DNA from: Apricaphanius iberus
Lineage: Eukaryota > Chordata > Actinopteri > Cyprinodontiformes > Aphaniidae
Reading direction: 5' to 3'
DNA: 64,000 nucleotides
NCBI GenBank assembly: GCA_028564705.1
Contig: JAPXFQ010001666.1
Coordinates: forward strand, 682,001 to 746,000
Shown here: in pieces, positions 35,762-47,822 of the stretch
Position numbering within the stretch: position 1 is the first letter of the stretch
How the letters are laid out: every line of letters starts with the position of its first letter
Position numbers and translations under genes: made by a program
The notes under the pieces: model-generated
What the model saw: only the letters and a program-made list of their open reading frames with translations
Database searches by the model: none
Told to the model about the DNA's origin: nothing

Positions 35762-37849
35762 TCAGCCGATTTAATCACCAAAAAGGATAAATTAAAACAA
35801 ATACAATACCACATTTCCTCAAACTGTAACCTTGCAATAAAATGTTAACTTTCAGAGTTTAAATACACACTCTGTAACTCTGCAGATATTTGCACTCTTT
35901 TGCCCTCCCATGGCTTGTGGGGTAATGTCATGAACAAGTGTACTGATGGTTTTACAATCTCGCTATGTTATGGTACACTGATAATTTGAATTTTGGGATG
36001 GTATCAACATGTTACAATACGTGGGTGTTTCCGTTTGGTCTAATTTCTTTCTGTGTTTTTACCACCTCCTTTTTCTTTATACATCATTTAAGTTTGGCTA
36101 TATTCTCTCCATTCCTCTGTCTTCATTAAAGATCATTTTGTGTATAGTTTATTAATGCATGTGTATTACCTGTACAGTTGTATTTACTCATATTAGATTA
36201 TTGTCCAGCCTTTGGCTTTCCCCTTGTTTTGTAGTTATTTTAGCATAATTTAACCTCTTTATTTGTAATTGCTCCCTTCTAAAGCTGTTCTCAATTTGAT
36301 ATCACCACCCAAAAATTATATTATGTAATAAAATTACATTACGCTTAACTGCATGGCTGATTGTCCTGTGTGCATTTTCATTGCCGTGTGATGAGCTCGC
36401 AGTTATATAAAATGGATTAATGGAATTACTATTAAGAAACTGTCTATCTAAACTTTCTAGGGCCGGAATACCAGTTTGGCTTTAGACCTAATTTAGAGAA
36501 GTTAATTCCAAGAGAAGAAAAGCTTGGAACTATGTATTCCCTAAATCAATGTAACAAATAAATATTAGAATGGCTAACATTGTAGTAGTACCAGAGGAGG
36601 AGAGATGTGTGTTTTATTAAGACTACACTCGAACATGTTTCAGACTTCAACACCTTGAGATCAATATGACTGCAGCAAGACATATTTTCAAGAGTAAGGC
36701 AAGAGTGATTATTTTATAACCTCTGACTAAAAAAGTTAGCTGTGTGTCAGTTGAGTCCTTCTGCCCTCAAGCCATGTTAATTCCTTGTGGGTATTATGGC
36801 ATTTAGTTCAATTTTGGCATAAATAATGCAATAAGAAGATGAAATCAAACATGCTGAAGCTTTAGACATTTTGTGGTATTAAACCTACAAACGTCAGTGT
36901 ATTTTTGGGGATTTTACACCCACACAAATGAGAGAATAATTGGAGGAAAATTGTGTGCACAAAACTTTCAACAATTAGAATATGAAAAGTGAAATTGGAT
37001 ATGCCATTTCTCAGATTAATAATTTGGAGAACTACCTTTTTAAGGCCCTGTCCTCATTTCTTATCATTTTGTATGCAATCCAACCACCTGACGACTGCCT
37101 CTGCTTGTGTCCTGTCTGTACTGTGACTGAACCTTCATTAATAGTCTGAGCACTGATTATTGTCTCACAAATTCTGGACCTGGTCTGCCTTCTCTGCCTA
37201 CCTTGGTATTGTCCTGGACTGTTTCCCAAACAATTGATTGTGAACACTGACCTGTGTCTCGTCCAAGGTGTGTCTAGTAAAATGATTTGAAGTGTATACG
37301 TCGGCTTGTCTGAAAATCAGAGTTTCCGTACTCTCAGACATCTTAATTCCTAGTTACTTAGCACTTAGTCAACTCTTTATATGGTCATGTTTGTGAAATA
37401 ATCCCAGCTCAAAGAACAAACTCAATTGTTTTGCAGTGTATTCTCCAAGGATACAAGTTTGCTGAGATATGAATCTTTGAGGAGGAGTGCCTGTTAAACT
37501 ACCTATAGAGCAACACTGTACCTCGTGTTACTTAAACATTTCTGGTTTACTGGCTTGTCTACTTTTAGTTGGTGGAAAATGGAGAAAAACTTGTCTAACT
37601 AATGCCCGAAATGAAATGAAAAGCATTTATAAGGGTTTCCAATATTTCTAAGTAATCATTGTTGTATTTTGTTCAATTGAAAAAGGACATCAAATAAAAC
37701 CTCACAGTATGCTAGTTTTGCAGCGGATGAATGGAATAAAAATCTGTAAGCCTTAACACATTAAAACATTGTCATAATGCATGTCTGATTTAATGGGGCT
37801 GATATAAAGGGAAATGCTGTAATCTGAGTACTACAAAAAGAGTTTAGAA
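35762..37849. other. No gene recognised
   Basis: The block at about 35880-35970 repeats that near 20550. The rest, including a frame near 37.0-37.25 kb, shows no supported feature. Confidence 0.4.
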
Positions 37850-38260
37850 AGAAATGTGTTAATCAGCAACAAAGACCCAGAGAAGACAGGGCTATTTTAG
37901 TAGAACAATGAACACCCCCAGAAGCTCAAAGTAATGGTTGAAAAGCGTTGCTTTAAACCGTCCAGTGTTAAGTCCTGACCTGAATCCCACCTGAAAGCTT
38001 TGGAGAAACCTGAGAATTGCCCCTGCACAAAATGACTACAACCTTAAAATAGACTGAACAGAAGAAGAGGGAAAGAAAGTGCCAATAGACATGCAAGAAA
38101 TGTCTAAACGGCTACAAGAACCATTTAAAAGCATTTTTTGTTGCCAAAGGTTGTGCAACCAAATAGATAACGGAGCCAAAATATGCATCCAAAGTACATT
38201 TTTCAAATATTTTTTTACTTTCATTATGTAACATGCTTCTTTGTTTTGTGTGCTTGGATA
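37850..38260 (+). pseudogene. Probable Tc1-like transposase C-terminal relic
   Basis: The plus strand has, in broken frames, a SPDLNP-like phrase (gtcctgacctgaatcccacc) and later a kvvQPN-like end (tgccaaaggttgtgcaacc). That is the order seen at the C-terminus of Tc1 transposases. Many stops and shifts are present, so the match is weak. Confidence 0.4.
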
Positions 38261-38812
38261 AATTATATAAAAAAATTGCATTTATTTATTATTATTTATT
38301 ATTTAGTCATTTGTTTGTGTGTACTGACCATAGCACAATTCAGTACTGTATATCCTTTTCCCAGCAGCTTTTTCCCCTTTGTGTTTGCTTTTTGATTCTG
38401 CATCCCGTATCGATTTCCTTCAATTCTGCTGGAAACCAACATGAACAAGCTGTGCTCAATAAAAAGGTGGGAGCGTGCAAATATAAATACACCTAGCAGT
38501 TCAACTGTTTGGCGACCATGGGGCATGACAGTTATTACACTGTGTCCAACTCTTGTTGCTCTTATCCATGCCTCTTGAGTAATTATGTCATCTTACTACT
38601 TGTAGAGTTTTGTTGTTAAGCATTGCCCACAATTTACAGGTGGAGTAAATGGGGGGGTTGAAAGGAAAGAGGAGGCTAATTACTAAACCTTTACTGAACC
38701 TCTCCATAAATGGGACTCAAAGAGGAAAACATCTAAGACAGACTCCAAGAGATGGAAACAACCAATATAACCAGCAGGAGGGTTCCCCAATAAAAACAGA
38801 ACTAATCTATTT

Positions 38813-40484
38813 CAGAGGTGGGTAGGAACTAGTTGAATTTACTCGGTACACACCTGAGTAACCGTTCGGAAGAAAAAGACTTAAGTGTAGATTTACTACG
38901 CCATACTTTTTACTTTTACTTGAGTAATACTATTATGAAATATAGCTACTCTGTGTGTTACTGGAACTGCACAGAATGAAGAAGTAACATGTTTAAAAAA
39001 TACACTAGACCATAAAACACACGTACAGCTTATTAAAAGGAGAATGATTATTTTTACACAAACTCAATTTCCTCTTTAAAATAGCAGAATATTCCCATAA
39101 CTTTTTTTTTTTGCCCATCTGATGATATCGTTTTAAAAATATTAAATTCTATGTCATCAAGTAGCCTGTTCATCAAATACTTTTTTACTCCTACTAAAGT
39201 AATTTGTTTTATTTTTCATTCGTTTATTGGAGGCACTACAAATTTAATTTTTATAAAGACTCTTGTTACACATGCATGTAGCTATAGGAGGATCTTGTGT
39301 GATGTCAATGTTTATGTTTTGTCGCAAAGGATCATGGTAGTGGGTGGCAAGAAACAGCATATTTTACCTATAATTTGATTGTTTTATAGGTTTGGAGTAG
39401 GATTTAGCAGAGCAGATGATTCGCCCCTGCCATGTGGTCAAGCCTGATGTCCTGCAGAAACTGACACATTGTGAGGGTCAATATGTTCATGGTAAGTCCT
39501 TGTGATCATATCTTTATTATTTACTGAATGTTTATTAAAAAAAAAAACTATAGTTTGTGTATTTTATAATATTCTGCTCTATATTGTTTTTGCATTCTGA
39601 TTCAGATGTCACAAACTGTGATCAGCACTCTGACTGTGCCCGCAGCTGTACATGCATTAGCTGTAAATCAGATTCTAACAGCTGCTACTTCTTTAATCAT
39701 TAAAGCTGTCACATGACTGTATGTTTCTCCGAGACTGGATTAGAATTGGAAAAGAATTGTGTCAGCGGTGATATTCAGTTTTTCGCCAGAGACCAGACAC
39801 CACTGAAAAACTCAAGTCACAGGACAACTTAACTTGTACTACAGTGACTATGTTTCCATAAATAATGGTTTACCCAGCTTTGCAGTCCAATTGAGGATTT
39901 CACTGTTCTCCTTGGCAATCACCCACAAGTGATACAGATCACACTGTGTTTCTGTTTATCTGACCTCCGCTTTTAGCACAAACACAACTTTCTGTTTCAC
40001 AGAAATCTGCCCAACTGTACTTGAAACAGCATAGTCTCAGGCAACCAGACTTTGAAAGCCGTAAACTTTTTAATGAGTAAAGGGTTGGCTTTAGGAATAA
40101 ATGACTCGCCAGCACATTTGTGGCCATGGCAATCAAGGATGGTGAATAAATCATTTTTCAGATATCTCAAAGGGGCTTTAAATAACTTTGATTTCAAAAA
40201 AGCTCTGTGATCTAGTTAGTGGAATTAATTAAATAAGTAAAGATGGGAAATTTGATGACCTGTGTTGGACTTCCGCCTCTCGCCAGACACAATCTAGCTA
40301 ATAAGGTCATACTGTAACAAGCAAGATGATTCCTGTGCAGATTCAACAGAAGAAAGAGGTAATTTTCTTTCATGTGCACACAATCTCACTGAGGTGATAA
40401 GAAAAGACGGAATGACAAATAAAAAACAAATAAATATTGCTACTCTTACTTGAGAATGATTTGTGGGTACTCTACCCACCTCTG
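38813..40484. mobile_element. TIR-bounded hAT-like element, about 1.67 kb
   Basis: CAGAGGTGGGTAG at the left and its exact inverse at the right give 13-bp inverted ends, of the type common in fish hAT-like elements. The acttgagta wording follows inside on both ends. The flanking 8 bases do not match. The interior holds a possible two-exon cysteine-rich frame at 39401-39703. Two separate elements or a captured host segment are both possible. Confidence 0.55.
39401..39703 (+). CDS. Possible spliced cysteine-rich reading frame (two exons), unknown
   Basis: A candidate exon (39401-39491) ends CATG before GTAAGT. A 114-base segment with a pyrimidine-rich end and TTCAG follows, then a second exon from 39606 to TAA at 39701-39703. 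The joined frame is phase-consistent and gives about 61 residues, including the pieces CHVVKPDVLQKLTHC and DVTNCDQHSDC, with nine cysteines. I do not recognise a family. Weak points: the upstream acceptor lies only 12 bases after a better-looking AG that gives no open frame, and no earlier exon or start was found. Chance is a real possibility. Confidence 0.25.
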
Positions 40485-41999
40485 CCAAATTATCCTTGAT
40501 TTAAAAATCACTAAAACTGCCATTTAAATGTCATGATTTTTTGTAGTTTTTATCTTTGGGGATTGTCATTCACAGTGTGTTTAATTGTACTGGGCACTGG
40601 TGTCCAGAATTAGCAGACAGACGCCAGTATTCTGCATGTTTCACCATATTCACAGTTAAAACAAATAATGGTTCAGTTGCAGTTCTCTGTAGATCCTTAA
40701 TATCCAAGGAAGGAAATTGAATGAGTTGAATCTGCTAATCTCAAAGGATAGACACAGTCGAAGAATGAAGATTTGATTTAGTCGTGTTTGACTAGAAATG
40801 CAACTAAAAAGCAAACATTTTAGACCTCTGGTTTAAGTCTGTAGATTAGTTTCAGTCTTTAACCTTTATTGAGTAGATTTCCCTGTGTATCTTTAAATTT
40901 CTACAAGTACTCCTCTACTTTCTTTTAATCAACCCACATGTTGGGTATTCCAGTAATTCCTCCTCCACACTGGTAAGCACATGTCTTTATGGACTTATTG
41001 CTGTTCTCATATGCTTCCTGGTTTATCTGAGATTTACTCTCTGTTTAGCTTCATCTGTCAGAAGATTTTGTAATTTTAATTTTTAGATAAATCCTTCACC
41101 ATGAGTGTTTCAGTCCTGCCTGCATTTGGGACCTTTGACCAATATCTGCTGCAATGTGAAAAAGTTTAAAAATAATGAAAATTCTTGAAAATGTGGTGTT
41201 GGTATTGGGGACTGATGGTGATATTTGCATTCATAAATTAAATTCAACTAATTAAAAAAATTGAATAACTATTTTGACACTATTTAAGATTTCAATTAAA
41301 GTCTGTTTATGACCCTGATGGAAAACAAAATGAGGAACCCTAAAGGTTAATGTTCACTAAACACTGAGTGTATTAACCCTGACTTTAGCTGGTTAAGAAG
41401 TCCTGTAAAAAAGAGATAATCAGCAGTGATCTGAGGTAATGAGTCACCATGACAACTGCTGAAAAAACTAATCATGGTCACCTGTAAAATCAGACACAAA
41501 AGAGCAGCAGAGAGAGAGCAAGGCTGTGAAGTAAAGAACTGCTGAAATCAACGTGTACATTAAGATTATTGAATTAATTTAACATTAGTTTGCACCTCTA
41601 GTTGATGGAACAAAATATCTCTTAATTTGATCTGAATTGTTGCCATAATATATTATATAACTTCTTTATTGATTGGTCATTTGTCTTTATTTTTGCAGGA
41701 ACTGCAGATCAATTCTGGAGACTATGCAAGGCAGTAAGAAATATTAGTAAGACCATTTTTAAAAGCTGAAATGTTTATTAGAGGTTTTTAATAAAAAAAA
41801 TAACGTTTAAAAACTAATTATATTAAAATATATATTTTTTAAACATTTTTAAATCATGTATAAAATGTAATTAATTATTTAATTAATTAATTAATTAATA
41901 AAAAAAAATGTTTTTAATGGAATGTTATTAAAATAAATAAAGCATTATCTGCCTCGGAACTCATTTAACCATGATGTGTAATAAATAGTTCAGAATCAG
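40485..41999. other. No gene recognised; (TTAA)n run
   Basis: AT-rich sequence with a short TTAA repeat near 41876-41900. Nothing coding is supported. Confidence 0.4.
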
Positions 42000-42780
42000 A
42001 ATCAGCTTTAATGGCCAAGTATGACACATACAAGTATGACGCATACAAGGAATTTGCAGATACAGTACAACCTGTCCAACATCATTACAAACAACAACAA
42101 CAATAAACGGATCCAGGTCACTGTTGAGCATGCAGCCACCGAGTGGCGCTCCCGTTTATAAAAATTTTTTTTTCAGAATTAGCGACATATACCTGTACTA
42201 TTTTAGTAGTTTCTTGGTTTTTTACTTTCAATGTAACCGATTCCAACTAACATAAACCGGGGATTTCAATGATGTCGCTGCTGCCGCCCTTGATTGCAGC
42301 TGTAGTCTCCGCAGGTTGCGGAATGGGAGCCTGAACGTAGTCCAATTGGTCATTAGGTTAGTGCAATTTGGAAACACGCAAACGCAAACTATGTTGATGT
42401 ATGCAGTAGCAAGTTCTGTCTAACCGACCACCATAGAGCACGGAGTGAAAGCCCTGCTCAGACTGCAACTGGGATGGAGCATGGCAGTGACGCAGCTGTA
42501 ATCACATGTTAGTGTAGTTGTATTTATACCTTTAAAATATCTCAGAACAGAATAAATAAGCATTTCTGAGATGTTCTGAACTCGGAGGGGCGTAGTGCTA
42601 ACATTTAAGAACAAAACGATGTTTAAATGAAGGAGTTTTGGGGCAGATAATGCCTTATTAAAGGCGATGAACTCCCTGCCCCCATTGACTCCTATTATAT
42701 GGATATACGCTGATCGCGACTTTAGCATAAACTCCTACTGAATGAATCCAAGGCGCTCCAAACTTATCTATGTGAGGAAA
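42000..42780. repeat. Unclassified repeats (LINE-tail-like piece plus CpG-bearing block)
   Basis: At 41992-42060 the wording cagaatcagaatcagcttta and caagtatgac is a common fish repeat phrase, probably a retroposon 3' end. From about 42110 to 42770 the sequence has more CpG than its flanks and a cattgactcctattatatgg phrase. I assign no family. Confidence 0.4.
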
Positions 42781-42990
42781 TAGAGATAATATTTGCAAAA
42801 AATAATGCCCAGGTTGAAAGAAAAAGAACTGTTCACTACGTTTTATTTGTTTTAAAGAGCATTTATTGTAATTTTGAATGCTGTTATTATTTCAGTGATT
42901 TGTAAGATTATAATTGGGTATTTTAAAAATATTCCAGATCTGGGTTGCATAGAGTATTAAGTAATTCAAAATACTTTACTAACTTTCTAA

Positions 42991-43063
42991 GAGTGTCTGT
43001 AGCTCAGTGATAGCACACTGGCCTGGGAATCCAGGAACTGTAGGTTGAATTCCAGGTTCCACC
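42991..43063 (+). repeat. tRNA-derived SINE head or tRNA pseudogene
   Basis: TGTCTGTAGCTCAGTGATAG is an A-box-like start, and GGTTGAATTCC 28 bases further is a B-box-like element, in the spacing of a tRNA gene. The acceptor ends do not pair well and the sequence runs into gattTGGGG, so it is more likely a SINE head than a working tRNA gene. Confidence 0.55.
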
Positions 43064-43469
43064 ACATATTGTGATTTGGGGAATTAAATGTCCTTAATTA
43101 CATTTAATAATATAACTTGCTGAATTAAATAAAATAAGTAATATTAACTTATTTTCTTCACAAATGATACATTTAGAGTTAAGTAAAGTTTACTTTATAC
43201 TGGCAAGTAAGTTGTACTTGATATCACAGCAGTACAATTTACTTAGACAAATTGAGTGCAAATTCTTAATATGACTTTTTAAGTAAATCCTACAAGTTGT
43301 TTTTATCGGTGCATAAAACTTAAAGTTCAAGTGCAAAATAAACATTTTCTGTGTAATTATTGCAAAATTTCTACATTTTATGTATCGACCCCAATACCGC
43401 ACTACTGGTGCATCTGTGACTGAAACCATTGCTGACGCACAAGAACACAAGGACCACCTCCTTTACAAA

Positions 43470-44120
43470 AATTTTTGATGTTCCTTAAGACCTTAAGAAA
43501 TATAATGTGCTCTGAGGAAATAAAAGTGGGATGTTTTCTGTCCTAAAACATAGACAGCATTTATAAAAGAAGATCATACCTACAATCAAACATGGTGGAA
43601 GTAGTGTGATGATAATAAAGGCCTGTGTTATTTCTTTAGGACCCGAACAACTTACTTTTATTGATTAAACCATGAATCCAGCTGCAAATAACTCTGATTC
43701 AGGTTAAGCTCAAGCCCATTTGGGTTATGAAGAAGGAAAATGGCCCAATTTCCCCTTCATGTCTACCTACAAATGGCTTAAAAACGCAATTAAGCCTTTG
43801 AAATGGCCTAGTCAAAGCCTGCGCCTAAATCCAATTGAGAGGATGTGGCCTTAAACAGGCTATTATTGTTTAAAAACCCTCCTATATGGCTGAATTAAAA
43901 CAATTCTTCACAAAATTTGACAGCTTTTTCCACTAAGGGTGTCACATCCAGTTATTATGTTAGGGGGGGTAATTACTTTTTCACAAAGCATTTAGCTGGT
44001 TTAAAATGATTGAATTTAGAACACTGAAGGAAAACTGTTCCTCATAATTAATATGGTAATCCTTAATATTAAATTCTGGTTGATGATCATAAGCATTTAA
44101 AGCTAAAACGGAACAAATCT
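43470..44120 (+). pseudogene. Decayed Tc1-like transposon
   Basis: Broken plus-strand frames show PTIKHGGSSVMI, then WPSQSLRLNPIERMW, in Tc1 transposase order (the catalytic DDE region). Stops and small shifts are frequent. The end near 43940-44000 (ggtaattactttttcacaaa) matches a Tc1 terminal phrase. It is long dead. Confidence 0.7.
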
Positions 44121-44912
44121 GTTGCTGGGGGCAAATACTTCTCTTACAGTTCTGCTTTGTATACTGCTTTTAAAACGATTAAACATATTTTAGGTTATTG
44201 AAAAAAACAACAACACTTCTCATCACTATTTACGAACACCATCAGCTGGAGTTAAATTTAAAGTGTGGATCTGCATTAATAATGAACGTCTCTCTTGTTC
44301 TCTTCTTCAGAGTAAATCTCTCATGATAATTTTCAGACACAACAGGCCGAGTGATGTGTTGAGAAAGATAGACGGCTGCCTGGTTAAGAAGTTCAAGATT
44401 TACTCGCAGTGCAACTATTTGTTGTCCCAGATATGACAAAATGTTGTCACCAGTGATTTGATAACAGAATCACTCAGAGATCCTTTATCCCAATGATATT
44501 GTGCCTGACAACGTTTTTAATAAGCTGATGACATCTTGAATTCTGGTTTATATAATACATTTTCAATATGACAGCAGACGGGAGCTGAGATAGACTGGTT
44601 TCCTGTGAAATAACTCAACCACCAGTTACCTGAGCATGTAAATCTTTTTATAGTGGGCCTAAACTAGAGTAGTAAAAACCAGCAAAGATTTTATGAAAGC
44701 TCCAAGCACAGAAGCCATACCCAGGCAACGATGCACCTGACGCATACAAAAAATTGCTTGTGGTCTCTAGTTAGATTCCAGTTAATTTACATTGACATTA
44801 CCCAAAGCTCATATTTAGAAATTTTTATCAGAGTTTAAAAGGTCTGCAAACTCGTATGTTTAGTGTTTCACCATACCTGAGTAAAAATATTTTTGTAATC
44901 ATAACTATGTAA
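44121..44912. other. No gene recognised
   Basis: Short frames only; no motif, repeat boundary or RNA gene was identified. Confidence 0.4.
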
Positions 44913-45680
44913 TGGTGCATTCACACTGCACAGTTGGTCTGCGTCAGGCAGCGCATTCAACGGATGAAGTTGACGTATGTACTTTTTGGCTTCCATAGCC
45001 TGCTTCTGAGGAAAAAACAACACATGGGCTTCCTTTGTTTCCTCACGTTCTGAACTATGGTGGATCGTAACTAGAAAGTGGCTTGGCTTTATTTGCTACA
45101 TAAAGCTAGACAACATCGACATCGGGTGCATCAGCGCCCATTCTTCAGAGGCGTTCTGAGTTTGGGGAGTTTAACCATTTGCTCCAGGAGCTGCTTATGG
45201 ATGAAGTTTGCTTTCAGTGCTACTTCCGTCTGTCCTGTGCCTAATTTTACGACCTCCTGGGCCGCATCGGAGCTTAAATCTCCTACCAGGGCACCAACTA
45301 CAGGTGCTCTGTTCCTCCTTAGGAGCGCCTGTCCATCTGTCTTCGGTAAGTGTTAGTTCTCATTTTTGAAATCTGCGTTTGTTGAAAATGTTTTCACTGG
45401 ACCCGGGCTTCATTCAAGATATGTGTATAGTGACATAACTACAGTGAGACACTCTGATTGGTTGCCGCACTGCGTTAACTGCGTTTACTGCGTTGGGTCC
45501 ATCATAGGTTAAAGTAGCTGAACTGCTGCGTTGCTACTATGCCGTATGTAACGCAAGTGAAGCTAACGTACAAAACGCACCGCAGAGACTTTGACGGACC
45601 TCTGACGTACTCGACCGTAGACTTTACATGTAGTCTTGCCGCAACTGACGCTGACGCATGGGGTTGGTCTGAATGAACCA
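44913..45680 (+). mobile_element. Degenerate Harbinger element with transposase remnant
   Basis: The left end TGGTGCATTCACAC and the complement of the right end TGGTTCATTCAGAC form imperfect inverted repeats. The flanks TAA and TCA fit a decayed 3-bp duplication. It encloses the transposase fragment at 45158-45346 but lacks the DDE part, so it is a deletion derivative. Confidence 0.65.
45158..45346 (+). pseudogene. PIF-Harbinger transposase N-terminal fragment
   Basis: One frame reads EFGEFNHLLQELLMDE, then CYFRLSCA, FYDLLGRIGA, YQGTNYRCSVPP and ERLSICLR, interrupted by three stops. This is the conserved N-terminal part of HARBI1-like transposases. It ends CGG before GTAAGT, matching a splice donor expected near this point in the family. 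The catalytic domain is absent. Confidence 0.75.
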
Positions 45681-46186
45681 TCAGGCTTTGTTCTCACCAA
45701 GGCAAAAAGCATCAGATTCTCAAAGATCAGCGCTATTTGTAGCATAATGTTTGCTGAAATGTTTTCCATCTCACTCAACCGGCACAAGAAAAGCCCTGTA
45801 CATCGTCATTTTTTCACTAATGTCTGTCTGATAGTGAAATGTTGCATGAAATGTTACAGTGGGTCCCCAGTATGCGTCTAGGTAAAGGACGACAGCTGCC
45901 CGTGAATAGCTAAAATCCATAAATTCTTGACATCCCCTCTGAAGCCTTAGAACTCCCCATTATTAAAGTTCAAACTCTAAATATACCTTAATGTGCACAG
46001 TGGAACCCATCTTGGGTCTACCGCAGAAGCTAACATCTACCGTCTTTGTTATTTTTGCCTTTGGGGGTACAGCCAATCATCACCAAGGAAAATGGTCGGT
46101 GCTCCTGGATTGGTTGTTATGCAAGCACCGGCCAAAATCGTTTGATAAGTAGCATTGCCCCTAGGTATTACAGCTCCCACGTTGCA

Positions 46187-46874
46187 TTTTTTCTTGAATA
46201 TTTAGAGAAAAAAAGCAATGAATAGGCAAATTTCCAGCGAAACAATTTTGAGTGACGTTCCAAAGAAAAATGCAAGTATTGATGGGAGTCCACTGCAATA
46301 CAGTGGATCTTGGAAAGAAATATACCATCTACCAAAATATTGTTGGTGATAAAGTCATAAAAGCACTTGGTTGTGGTGCGAGGTGTATCTTACTTCAGTT
46401 AGACTGGTCTTGCAACCCACCAGGATGTGTTTGAGGGCTGCTAGGGCTGCCCACAGGGGACAGGCTAGGTCCTCTCCATACCAGAGATGTTGGTTGATTG
46501 AGGAGGGCAGGACATCATATGTAGCTCTGATTTTTTCTTGAATATTTAGAGAAAAAAAGCAGTGAATAGGCAAATTTCCAGCGAAACAATTTTGAGTGAC
46601 GTTCCAAAGAAAAATGCAAGTATTGATGGGAGTCCACTGCAATACAGTGGATCTTGGAAAGAAATATACCATCTACCAAAATATTGTTGGTGATAAAGTC
46701 ATAAAAGCACTTGGTTGTGGTGCGAGGTGTATCTTACTTCAGTTAGACTGGTCTTGCAACCCACCAGGATGTGTTTGAGGGCTGCTAGGGCTGCCCACAG
46801 GGGACAGGCTAGGTCCTCTCCATACCAGAGATGTTGGTTGATTGAGGAGGGCAGGACATCATATGTAGCTCTGA
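46187..46874. repeat. Tandem duplication, two 344-bp units
   Basis: 46187-46530 and 46531-46874 are in direct tandem. I saw one difference between them (gcaatgaat versus gcagtgaat). The unit covers the 3' end of the LINE relic and its tail. Such near-identity points to a very recent duplication or an assembly artefact. Confidence 0.9.
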
Positions 46875-47822
46875 TGATGAAACTTCGCCTATTAGCCTCC
46901 ATGCTCCATATCTCACGCCATGTGATTTTTCTCTTCTCCACGCCACGCCACTTCATCCAGCGGCCTTGCTGGGCTTGTGAGACAGCTTTGGCACACCTTG
47001 CAACTTCCTCCTGATGGCGCACCTCCTCCACCACCATATGCCACCATTCGGTTAGAGTAGCCTTTTGCCATGTGGGTGTTACTGTTTCCAGTCCAAAGCC
47101 CCCTCTGCCATACTGGATAACTATATCACCACAATAAACGGTGTCTGAGGGCTGGCTTTGCCACCCCACCTGCTGCCGATGGCTTCCATTTCCTCTCTGT
47201 TGCTATGGTTGGAGCAGCTGGATCCTGGGATTCTGTAAGAGTCATTTATAGCCTTGATTTGGCACTGTTTTACTCCTCCACCAACTTTGAGATTGGCAGA
47301 GAGTGGGCTCCATTACCATACAGGCCAACGCTGGTAATGCGTCTCGGCAGTCCAAGCCACTTCCTCACTTGTGCATTCACTGATCTCTCTAGTTGATTGG
47401 CATGGGATAGCATGACATCATAGATAGACATTGGCCACATGAGACAGGGCAGCAGCCCAAACTGAAAGCACCACAGCTACAGCTTCCCTGCCTGAGTTGC
47501 TCCACCTGCTTCGAGTCTTTGAGTTCTGAGCTATACCAACGGCCAAGGCTTTTGGTAGGTTTCTCCAGAACTCTCATTGGTTAGCTGGCCTTTGACAAAC
47601 GATATACTGCGGGATTTGCTGGGATTAATATCCATTCATGCCAATTTAAAATTTCCCTGGAGTTTATCCAGCAGGCGTTTGTTACATGCATTCGTTGTTG
47701 TTATTGTTGTCATGTCGTCCATGTACACTCTGATTGAAGGAAGATGCAACCTGCTCTTCAACAGTTCCCCTCCAACCACCCATCGGGATTCAATTTCAAC
47801 CAGTCGTCTCGTCCCTGCAGCT
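46187..47822 (-). pseudogene. R2-like LINE relic: reverse transcriptase to C-terminus
   Basis: Read on the minus strand from the junction at 47822, LPSIRVYMDD (YMDD near 47725-47714) starts mid-palm. It is followed by INPSKSRSISFVKG, later KWLGLPRRITSVGLYG, and near the end LKHILVGCKTSL and RYTSHHNQVLL. That order matches fish LINEs usually annotated as R2-like, with a C-terminal zinc-knuckle region in which some cysteines are lost. Several stops break it. The 5' two thirds are missing and the 3' end is duplicated in tandem. Confidence 0.65.

Noticed and set aside
42991..43063. Functional tRNA gene
   Set aside because: A and B boxes are present but the acceptor arms do not pair and the 3' end runs into repeat-like sequence; SINE head preferred.
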